In this document: piece after piece, positions 43,601-49,384 of the stretch | Layout of the letters: every line of letters begins with the position of its first letter | How positions within the stretch are numbered: the stretch's first letter is position 1 | Assembly: GCA_016872175.1 (NCBI GenBank) | Contig: VHBA01000009.1 | Coordinates: forward strand, 1-57,058 | Direction of reading: 5' to 3' | DNA from: Sphingomonadales bacterium | GTDB taxonomy: Bacteria > Bacteroidota > Bacteroidia > NS11-12g > UBA955 | DNA: 57,058 nt | Program-made: the position numbers and the translations under genes | The notes under the pieces: model-generated | Database searches by the model: none | What the model was told of the DNA's origin: nothing | The model's input: the letters and a program-made list of their open reading frames with translations, nothing else

Positions 43601-43820
43601 GCCGCAGTTCACCCATCACTGTTTCTTCTGCATCATTCAAATCGGCCTTGATTTGGTAATACACATCCTGCTGCCAGTAACCTTCATAAGGCATTTTGTT
43701 CTTCCAATACATGGGGTTGTCAGCACTACGGTAGGTGTTGCCTTTGGCCCAGGGAAGCAGCTGCGCCGAAAGCGAATTCAATAACAGCATCAATAAGGCC
43801 GCGAAGATGGTTTTACGCAT
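40647..43820 (-). CDS. M1 family zinc metallopeptidase with barrel-like C-terminal half
   Basis: 1057 residues from ATG 43820; signal peptide [19 protein letters not shown]. The N-terminal half is an M1 aminopeptidase: the exopeptidase-type segment [10 protein letters not shown], the zinc motif [31 protein letters not shown] (HExxH...E), and a later Tyr ([13 protein letters not shown]) in place of the catalytic tyrosine. From about residue 640 the protein changes to amphipathic strands with outer-membrane character ([52 protein letters not shown]) and ends [10 protein letters not shown], like a surface-antigen barrel. It may thus be outer-membrane anchored. Its -7 box is at 43842-43849. Confidence 0.88.
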   Translation of the reverse strand: [1057 protein letters not shown]

Positions 43821-43841
43821 AATCAAATGAAAATATTGTAG

Positions 43842-43849
43842 CAAAAATA
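43842..43849 (-). promoter_or_regulatory. -7 element of the M1 peptidase gene
   Basis: TATTTTTG on the minus strand, 21 bases before ATG 43820; it also rules out the longer frame opening at 43844. Confidence 0.5.
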
Positions 43850-43866
43850 GGTTTCAAACAGAAGGA

Positions 43867-44592
43867 ATGCTGAAATTTGCTGTGATGCAATTGCGCTGGG
43901 AATTCAGGAAAGATGAAAACACGGCTGTTCAGCGGTTTCGGTATCAGGAGTCCGGACTGAGGCACGATGTGGCATTCAACGCCGAAGGCGAACCGGTATT
44001 GCACCTGATTTCGGAAACACGGACAGCAGCCGATAGCGATTTTAATGGCTATGAAATGAGCACCGAAATTGCCTACGCTATTTTGCCCGAAGTTTTTCAG
44101 TGGGCGGAGCATCCTACCTTAAAAGAACCACTCAGCAGGATAGTGCTGGAAGGCGGTTATGTGGTGGCTTTCCCTGAGGGTCAGATTGTTCCTTCGGCTT
44201 TGCCGCTCTATACCATTGCCTTTGAGCACGCCAAAACAAAAAACCATTTTGTGCTGATTCATGTGGTGGGTAAAAAGGTTACGGTGGCTGCATTTTCTGA
44301 ACAAAAACCCCTGCTCATCAATATATTTCCGGCCGGCAATGAAGCCGAAGCTTTGTATTTTGCCCTGGGGCCATTTAAACGGGCAGGTATAGCAGTAAAC
44401 GAGGTGGAAGTAGAGGTTTTGTGTGATTCAGCAATTCAGACGTCTCTGCTACAGTTATTTGGTCGTTTTCTGGTCAATGTGAAGCCCTGTCCGGTTTCTC
44501 TGCCCTATGAAGTTGGACAATACCCGCCCCATGCCGACATTTCGCTGTTGTTGTTTACCTTGCCCCAATGCGGATTACCGGCGGTACATTAA
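43867..44592 (+). CDS. DUF3822 family protein
   Basis: 241 residues resembling DUF3822, a Bacteroidota family usually encoded next to rsmD, as here. Landmarks are GGYVVAFPEGQIVPSALP and FVLIHVVGKKVTVAAF; the strand pattern suggests an actin/ASKHA-like fold without obvious catalytic residues. Function unknown. It overlaps the rsmD start by 25 bases, so the two are translationally coupled. Divergent from the M1 peptidase gene; ATG 43867 is used, with ATG 43885 also possible. Confidence 0.8.
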   Translation: MLKFAVMQLRWEFRKDENTAVQRFRYQESGLRHDVAFNAEGEPVLHLISETRTAADSDFNGYEMSTEIAYAILPEVFQWAEHPTLKEPLSRIVLEGGYVVAFPEGQIVPSALPLYTIAFEHAKTKNHFVLIHVVGKKVTVAAFSEQKPLLINIFPAGNEAEALYFALGPFKRAGIAVNEVEVEVLCDSAIQTSLLQLFGRFLVNVKPCPVSLPYEVGQYPPHADISLLLFTLPQCGLPAVH

Positions 44593-45089
44593 AAGGGCAG
44601 TTGCTGAAGGGTGGCTTTGCCTCTCATGTGCGGCCCACCACCGATTTTGTGCGCGAAGCACTGATGAATTACCTCTCCCACCGCTATGAAATTGACGGTG
44701 CTGACGTGCTGGATTTGTTTTCCGGCTCCGGAATTTTGGCCCTGGAGTTTCTGAGCCGTGGAGCAGCAGCTGTTTTGTCGGTAGATAAAGACACGAAAAA
44801 TATCCGGTATCAGCAAGAAATTCGGAAAGAAAAAAACCTAACCGGCTGGCAGATTAGCAAAGGAGATGCTTTAAAAGCCCTTGAGGGTGAAGCGCCTCTG
44901 TATGACATCGTTTTTGCCGATCCGCCCTACGATTTGCCTGCTTTGGTACAGTTGCCGGAATTGGCTATGAAACGGCTAAAACCGGGTGGTGTTTTTGTGC
45001 TCGAACACAGACCGGGCATGGTCTTTACTACAGCACCGGCTGAAATCCGAAAATACGGAAGTTCTGCAATTGGCATTTTTATCCCTTAA
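44568..45089 (+). CDS. rsmD: 16S rRNA (guanine(966)-N2)-methyltransferase RsmD
   Basis: SAM-dependent enzyme that methylates G966 of 16S rRNA. 173 residues. Seen: MRITGGTLKGQLL, RPTTDFVREALMNYLSHR, the SAM-binding VLDLFSGSGILALEFLSRGAAAVLSVDKD, and the catalytic VFADPPYDLPAL (DPPY). All family positions are in place. It overlaps the DUF3822 gene by 25 bases and its stop codon is overlapped by the coaD -7 box. Confidence 0.93.
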   Translation: MRITGGTLKGQLLKGGFASHVRPTTDFVREALMNYLSHRYEIDGADVLDLFSGSGILALEFLSRGAAAVLSVDKDTKNIRYQQEIRKEKNLTGWQISKGDALKALEGEAPLYDIVFADPPYDLPALVQLPELAMKRLKPGGVFVLEHRPGMVFTTAPAEIRKYGSSAIGIFIP

Positions 45090-45094
45090 CTTTG
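45087..45094 (+). promoter_or_regulatory. -7 element of coaD, leaderless arrangement
   Basis: TAACTTTG, four bases (TTTC) before ATG 45099. It includes the rsmD stop codon. Confidence 0.62.
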
Positions 45095-45098
45095 TTTC

Positions 45099-45560
45099 AT
45101 GGAAACCCGCATTGCGGTCTTTGCCGGCACCTTCGATCCCATTACCAACGGACATGTGGATGTTATAAAAAGAAGCTTGCCGCTATTTGATAAAATTGTA
45201 ATCGCCATAGGCGAAAACACCAAAAAACAGACCTTATTTGATACAGAAAAACGTCTTTTCTGGATACGGGAAATTTTTTCGGGTGAACCCAAAATTGCTG
45301 CGGCATCCTACAGCGGCTTGACGGTTGATTTTTGCAAAGAAATCGGCGCACAATACATTCTGAGAGGCTTGCGCAATGGCAGCGATTATGATTATGAAGC
45401 CCATATCGCGCAGCTCAACAAAGAACTTAATCCAATGATTGAAACAGTGTTTGTAATTACTTCACCGGAAGTGAGCTACATCTCCAGCAGCCTTGTAAGG
45501 GATTTGATTATTTACAAGGGCGATTACACCCGTTTTGTGCCTGCTCAGGTTCGTGCCTGA
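45099..45560 (+). CDS. coaD: Phosphopantetheine adenylyltransferase
   Basis: Transfers AMP from ATP to 4'-phosphopantetheine, the fourth step of CoA synthesis. 153 residues. Seen: AVFAGTFDPITNGHVDVIKRSL (the TxxH-type TNGH nucleotidyltransferase motif), the EIFSGEP region, LRGLRNGSDYDYEAHIAQLNKEL, and SPEVSYISSSLVRDLI (ISSSLVR, equivalent to the KMSKS-like loop). It complements panC and coaE elsewhere in the window. Convergent with the NUDIX gene, two bases apart. Confidence 0.95.
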   Translation: METRIAVFAGTFDPITNGHVDVIKRSLPLFDKIVIAIGENTKKQTLFDTEKRLFWIREIFSGEPKIAAASYSGLTVDFCKEIGAQYILRGLRNGSDYDYEAHIAQLNKELNPMIETVFVITSPEVSYISSSLVRDLIIYKGDYTRFVPAQVRA

Positions 45561-45562
45561 GG

Positions 45563-46210
45563 TTATTCTTCGGTAACCGTTGCTTCGTGCAACAGCAGTT
45601 TGGCAATAATGTCTTTTACACTGTGGTAGGTGTCGAATTCCGGACCTTTAAACCATTCCAGATCTGCCCACTTTACCTCTGAAATCCCTTCCTCTTCCTG
45701 GGGCTTCAGTTTGCCTTTGCCGCTGCTGTTCATTTTATACCAATGGGTTTCCTTCAGCAACACAATATCATCTTCAAAATAGGCATGGTAGGTTTCCCCG
45801 ATTTTGTCAGAGATATTGAGCATGTTCAGGCCGGTTTCTTCCATTACCTCCCTCAATGCCGCAGCGCGCTGGTCTTCGTGGCGCTCAATTTTTCCTTTCG
45901 GCAAATCCCACATGCCATTGCGCTTGATGGTAAGCAACAGATTTTCTTTATTTAATACAAGACCACCTGCCGCCTGAATCACCGTGTAATTATCCAGAAA
46001 ATCACGGAAAATTTGCTCGGGATCGGGGTTGATAAGGCCATAGTTCAAAGCTTTGCCAGTGCTTACGGATGAAGTGAGAATGTTGAAACTCTTGTGAATT
46101 TCATCATCGTCTATGTAAAACAAATTAGGCAAACCCTTGAACGCAGCCGGAGAATCGGCAATCACAATTGCCCCATCGTTGAAGTATATTTTATAGCTTT
46201 GCAGGCCCAT
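45563..46210 (-). CDS. NUDIX hydrolase domain protein
   Basis: 215 residues. The N-terminal third (YKIYFNDGAIVIADSP...) is a Bacteroidota-specific extension of unknown role; the C-terminal part is a NUDIX domain with an intact box: GKIERHEDQRAAALREVMEETGL (Gx5Ex7REUxEExGU). The substrate cannot be inferred; MutT, Ap4A or ADP-sugar hydrolysis are all possible. The only in-frame ATG (46210) shares the tetranucleotide CATG with the pyrE start on the opposite strand. Its -7 box lies inside pyrE. Confidence 0.87.
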   Translation of the reverse strand: MGLQSYKIYFNDGAIVIADSPAAFKGLPNLFYIDDDEIHKSFNILTSSVSTGKALNYGLINPDPEQIFRDFLDNYTVIQAAGGLVLNKENLLLTIKRNGMWDLPKGKIERHEDQRAAALREVMEETGLNMLNISDKIGETYHAYFEDDIVLLKETHWYKMNSSGKGKLKPQEEEGISEVKWADLEWFKGPEFDTYHSVKDIIAKLLLHEATVTEE

Positions 46211-46232
46211 GGACCAAAGAGCTGCAAAGTTA
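46194..46232. promoter_or_regulatory. Face-to-face -7 elements of pyrE and the NUDIX gene
   Basis: TAGCTTTG on the plus strand (46194-46201) lies seven bases before ATG of pyrE; TAACTTTG on the minus strand (46225-46232) lies 14 bases before ATG of the NUDIX gene. The boxes face each other with 23 bases between them, and the two start codons overlap as CATG (46208-46211). No clear TTTG was found at either -33 position. Confidence 0.6.
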
Positions 46233-46841
46233 GCAAAATTTCTGTTGGAAATTCACGCTGTTAAACTCAATCCCGACCAACCTTTTACCTGGACGTCAGG
46301 AATTCAATCACCTATTTACTGTGATAACCGCATGGTATTGTCATTTCCCGAGGTGCGCAACCTGGTAAAAAACGAACTGGCGGCGATGACGAAATCGCAC
46401 TTTCCCGAAGCAGATTTGCTGGCCGGTATTGCCACCGCCGGTATTGCCCACGGTGCGCTGGCCGCCGATGTGTTGAACATGCCGTATTGCTATGTGCGCC
46501 CTGAGCCTAAAAAGCACGGACTGAAAAACCAGATAGAAGGCAGAATGCAGCCCGGCGATAAAGTGGTTTTGATAGAAGACCTTATCAGTACCGGAAAAAG
46601 CAGCCTGCAGGCCGCTGGTGCCGTTCGGGAAACCGGTGGCGAAGTGGTGGGTTTACTGGCGTTGTTTACCTATGGCTTTTCCGATGCTGAGCAACGGTTT
46701 AAGGATGCCGGAATTCCGTTTTATACCATCAGTAATTTTGCCACATTGTGTGAGGTAGCCGTAAATGAAGGTTTTCTCCCTGCGGAAAAATTGCAGCCCG
46801 TGCTTGAATTTGCAAAAAACCCACAGGGCTGGAGGGGTTGA
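46209..46841 (+). CDS. pyrE: Orotate phosphoribosyltransferase
   Basis: Makes OMP from orotate and PRPP in pyrimidine synthesis. 210 residues. Seen: AVKLNPDQPFTWTSGIQSPIYCDNRMVLSFPEVR, ADLLAGIATAGIAHGALAAD, YVRPEPKKHGLKNQIEG (the flexible catalytic loop with Lys/His) and the PRPP motif VVLIEDLISTGKSSLQAAGAV. With carB in the same window it serves the pyrimidine pathway, but the two are not linked. It diverges from the NUDIX gene with overlapping start codons. Confidence 0.95.
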   Translation: MDQRAAKLAKFLLEIHAVKLNPDQPFTWTSGIQSPIYCDNRMVLSFPEVRNLVKNELAAMTKSHFPEADLLAGIATAGIAHGALAADVLNMPYCYVRPEPKKHGLKNQIEGRMQPGDKVVLIEDLISTGKSSLQAAGAVRETGGEVVGLLALFTYGFSDAEQRFKDAGIPFYTISNFATLCEVAVNEGFLPAEKLQPVLEFAKNPQGWRG

Positions 46842-46892
46842 TTTAGTCAATTGGTTTAATCTGGGTTTGGGCTTCCGTGACCTTTCATAGCC

Positions 46893-47372
46893 CTAACGAT
46901 ACCGCTCGTCAATCTCCTTCTTCTCCGCCGCGTGGTCTTTCCAAAGCTCCTTAAGCTTAACGGTACCGCTGTCCAGCGCGCCCTTGGCTTTTTTCAGCAG
47001 GGGCTCGTCCAGCGTGCTTAAGTCATTCATAAACTGATCCCAGGCTGCTTCTTGTCCTTGTTCGCGCAGGCAGCGGTCAATATCCGGACGTATGGCATGA
47101 ATGCTTTTTTGCAGAGCATACGCTGAACGGGCCCTGTCTTCCTGTATTTCGGCGTATTCCTTTTCGTTGAAACGGTTTTTCATATCCATCTCGGCACTGC
47201 GCACAATGCAATCGCAGATGGCACTTTCACGGGGTGCATCTTTTTTACCGCAGTATTTATCGGTTAAATATTCAATGCCGGCCACGTTTTGTTTGAATGG
47301 CCAAATTTTAAAGTAATACAAGGCAAATATGCATGCCGCAATCAGCACAAGGTTCCAGAAAAGACGAATCAT
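46893..47372 (-). CDS. Single-pass membrane or exported protein of unknown function
   Basis: 159 residues. One N-terminal hydrophobic segment (about 5-22, FWNLVLIAACIFALYYFKI), followed by a Lys/Glu-rich helical region. The two cysteines in AICDCIVRSAEM and one in DIDRCLREQG could form a disulfide outside the membrane. The C-terminal third (LLKKAKGALDSGTVKLKELWKDHAAEKKEIDERYR) is likely coiled coil. I recognise no family. The -7 box (47377-47384) ends four bases before the ATG. Confidence 0.7.
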   Translation of the reverse strand: MIRLFWNLVLIAACIFALYYFKIWPFKQNVAGIEYLTDKYCGKKDAPRESAICDCIVRSAEMDMKNRFNEKEYAEIQEDRARSAYALQKSIHAIRPDIDRCLREQGQEAAWDQFMNDLSTLDEPLLKKAKGALDSGTVKLKELWKDHAAEKKEIDERYR

Positions 47373-47376
47373 GAAG

Positions 47377-47384
47377 CGAAGATA
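47377..47384 (-). promoter_or_regulatory. -7 element of the 159-residue protein gene, leaderless arrangement
   Basis: TATCTTCG (TAnnTTCG variant) on the minus strand, four bases (CTTC) before ATG 47372. Confidence 0.58.
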
Positions 47385-47479
47385 AGAAGAGCACCGCCAA
47401 TTTATAACAACAAAAAGGGCGTAAATATGGAATTTATATCATGCATGCTTTACTTTGCAGTGTTAATTCACAACCAACT

Positions 47480-48445
47480 ATGTCAACAATCCAGTGGCTT
47501 GATTTTGAAAAGGATATTGCCGAGCTGCACGAGCAGCTGGCCAAGGCAAAGGATACCCACGAAAAGGGCAAACTGAACATGACCGATATGATTCAGACCC
47601 TGGAATCCAAGATCATGGAAGCGCAAAAAGCCATTTACAGTGGCCTTAGTGGCTGGCAAAAAGTGCAAATCAGCCGCCACCCCGAACGACCGTACACCCT
47701 TGATTATATTGAGCATATTGCCACCAACTTTATTGAACTGCATGGCGACCGCCAGGTGAAGGATGACAAGGCCATTGTGGGCGGTTTTGGGCAGATTGAC
47801 GGCGAAACCTACATGATTATTGGTCAGCAGAAGGGCCGAAACACCAAGCAGCGGCAGTACCGTAATTTTGGCATGCCCAACCCCGAGGGTTACCGCAAGG
47901 CGCTGCGCCTGATGAAGCTGGCGGAGAAATTCAACAAGCCCGTTATCACTTTTATTGACACCCCCGGTGCCAGTCCCGGGCTGGAAGCCGAAGAGCGCGG
48001 GCAGGGCGAAGCAATTGCCAAAAACCTGTTTGAAATGGCTACGTTGAGTGTTCCTATTGTTTGCATCGTCATCGGCGAAGGTGCCAGCGGCGGTGCGTTG
48101 GGAATTGGTGCGGGTGATAAAGTGCTGATGATGCAGTACACTTGGTATAGTGTAATTTCACCTGAGAGCTGCTCCAGCATTTTGTGGCGCACCTGGGACA
48201 AGAAAGAACAGGCTGCCGACGCGCTGAAACTGAGCGCGGAGGATATGCTGAAAAACAAATTAATAGACGGCATTATTCAGGAGCCGTTGGGTGGCGCCCA
48301 CCACGATCCGGAAATGGCCTATAAAAACGTGAAAGCTGCCATCGTAAGAGAAATGAAAGCCCTTAAAGCCCTCAAAACCGACGAACTCGTAAAACAGCGC
48401 ATTGAGAAATTCAGCGCCATGGGTGTGGTGGAGGAGGAAGAATAA
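47480..48445 (+). CDS. accA: Acetyl-CoA carboxylase carboxyltransferase subunit alpha
   Basis: Alpha subunit of the carboxyltransferase that makes malonyl-CoA. 321 residues from ATG 47480 ([20 protein letters not shown]). Seen: [81 protein letters not shown], and [18 protein letters not shown], the crotonase-fold oxyanion loop. An upstream ATG (47441) is in frame but adds an unrelated N-terminus. It is monocistronic, accD being elsewhere. It is the last housekeeping gene before the polysaccharide locus. Confidence 0.95.
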   Translation: MSTIQWLDFEKDIAELHEQLAKAKDTHEKGKLNMTDMIQTLESKIMEAQKAIYSGLSGWQKVQISRHPERPYTLDYIEHIATNFIELHGDRQVKDDKAIVGGFGQIDGETYMIIGQQKGRNTKQRQYRNFGMPNPEGYRKALRLMKLAEKFNKPVITFIDTPGASPGLEAEERGQGEAIAKNLFEMATLSVPIVCIVIGEGASGGALGIGAGDKVLMMQYTWYSVISPESCSSILWRTWDKKEQAADALKLSAEDMLKNKLIDGIIQEPLGGAHHDPEMAYKNVKAAIVREMKALKALKTDELVKQRIEKFSAMGVVEEEE

Positions 48446-48495
48446 CGATAGTTGACAGTTAACAGTTGATAGTCTATAGTTGGGGTTTTTTCCTG

Positions 48496-48547
48496 CCGGT
48501 TGGTCTTTACGCAGCGCAGCAGAGTGAGACCGACCGGACTTGCTGCT
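48496..48547. repeat. Imperfect inverted repeat, 11-bp arms
   Basis: Arms CCGGTTGGTCT and AGACCGACCGG pair with one G-T mismatch around a 30-base loop containing CGCAGCGCAGCAGAGTG. Possible transposon remnant or rho-independent structure for accA; no T-tract follows. Confidence 0.5.
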
Positions 48548-48602
48548 CCATCCTCGTTAACGAATCTCCTGTAAGCAGGGCAATGGTAGGGAAACGCAAT
48601 TT

Positions 48603-48627
48603 TCATGCTGAGCCTGTCGAAGCATGA
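48603..48627. repeat. REP-like short inverted repeat
   Basis: TCATGCT and AGCATGA flank GAGCCTGTCGA. The TCGACAGGCTCAGCATGA-type sequence recurs as an interspersed element in many bacterial genomes; copy number here cannot be determined from one window. Confidence 0.5.
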
Positions 48628-48702
48628 CTAGCCCATTAAACCATTCACCAATAAACAATTAAACCAACCCTTAAGAAACAACCCCCAAATTCTTCACAAT
48701 TG

Positions 48703-48733
48703 TTTGCAAATCCGATTTCTTTCCCTAGTTTCG
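48703..48733 (+). promoter_or_regulatory. Promoter of the polysaccharide-locus regulator
   Basis: TTTG (48703-48706), a 19-base spacer, and TAGTTTCG (48726-48733): both elements and the spacing fit the Bacteroidota consensus. The expected transcription start, near 48738, falls inside the palindrome at 48733-48765. Confidence 0.7.
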
Positions 48734-48765
48734 CATTATTGAGTAATAAAACTACTCAATAATGC
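48733..48765. promoter_or_regulatory. 13-bp perfect palindromic operator over the promoter
   Basis: GCATTATTGAGTA (48733-48745) and TACTCAATAATGC (48753-48765) are perfect inverted repeats around a seven-base centre. The element begins on the last base of the -7 box, covers the expected transcription start and ends three bases before the ATG of the winged-helix gene. It is best read as the binding site of that regulator (autoregulation); as RNA it would also fold into a hairpin before the start codon. Confidence 0.72.
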
Positions 48766-48768
48766 TCC

Positions 48769-49308
48769 ATGATCGAAACCCTGATTTCATCCAAAACCCG
48801 GGTAAAACTGCTGTTGAAGTTCTTTCTGAACGCCAACGCCACTGCGTATTTGCGCAACCTGGAGGAAGAGTTCGGGGAAAGCACGAATGCTATTAGGCTG
48901 GAGCTGAACAAGTTTGAGGAAGCGCAGATGCTTACCTCTGAGCCCGTGGGCAAGAAGAAAATTTTCAAGGTCAATACATCGCATCCACTCTTCCGTGATT
49001 TGCACAACATTGTGCTGAAATATGTGGGGTTGGACCAGATTGTGGAGCACGTGATTCGCCGTTTGGGTAACCTGGAAAAGGTTTACCTCACGGGGCATTT
49101 TGCCCGTGGCATGGACAGCGAGATTATTGACTTGGTATTTGTGGGACAGATAGACAAAACCTACCTGGCCCAATTGGTGGAAAAAGCGGAGGGAATGATA
49201 GGAAGGCATATTCGCTATATTGCGTTTACACCCGAGGCATTCTCGACGGAAAAAATAAGTGAAAACGGAACCCATCCCTTATTGCTGTGGAGCAGCGATA
49301 AGAACTAG
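48769..49308 (+). CDS. Winged-helix transcriptional regulator with degenerate nucleotidyltransferase-like domain
   Basis: 179 residues. Residues 1-80 form an ArsR-like winged helix (MIETLISSKTRVKLLLKFFLNANATAYLRNLEEEFGESTNAIRLELNKFEEAQMLTSE). Residues 95-175 look like a minimal nucleotidyltransferase fold: LEKVYLTGHFARGMDSEIIDLVFVGQIDKTYLAQLVEKAEGMIGRHIRYIAFTPEAF. The GS motif reads GH and only one acidic residue of the DxD pair is left, so it is probably inactive, perhaps a ligand sensor. Proteins of this build often open Bacteroidota surface-polysaccharide loci. It likely binds the palindrome just upstream. Confidence 0.78.
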   Translation: MIETLISSKTRVKLLLKFFLNANATAYLRNLEEEFGESTNAIRLELNKFEEAQMLTSEPVGKKKIFKVNTSHPLFRDLHNIVLKYVGLDQIVEHVIRRLGNLEKVYLTGHFARGMDSEIIDLVFVGQIDKTYLAQLVEKAEGMIGRHIRYIAFTPEAFSTEKISENGTHPLLLWSSDKN

Positions 49309-49384
49309 CAGGGACAACGTTTTCAAACAAACCCCGTAGGCCACGCTATGTGACTGAAGGGGCGGAGCCGTATATACATGTAGT

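Larger units (their letters stand above)
48446..48702. repeat. Gene-free stretch with inverted and short repeats
   Basis: No reading frame is supported between accA and the regulator promoter. Contents: an imperfect tandem of the unit 'GTTGACAGTTAACAGTTGATAG' type near 48452-48480; a large imperfect hairpin with arms CCGGTTGGTCT (48496-48506) and AGACCGACCGG (48537-48547); and TCATGCT...AGCATGA (48603-48627) around the GAGCCTGTCGA core, a short inverted element of REP-like type. This kind of debris is common at the edges of variable loci. Confidence 0.55.

Noticed and set aside
48496-48547. Insertion sequence end or mobile element
   Set aside because: No transposase gene, no target-site duplication and no matching second end were seen; only an inverted repeat.
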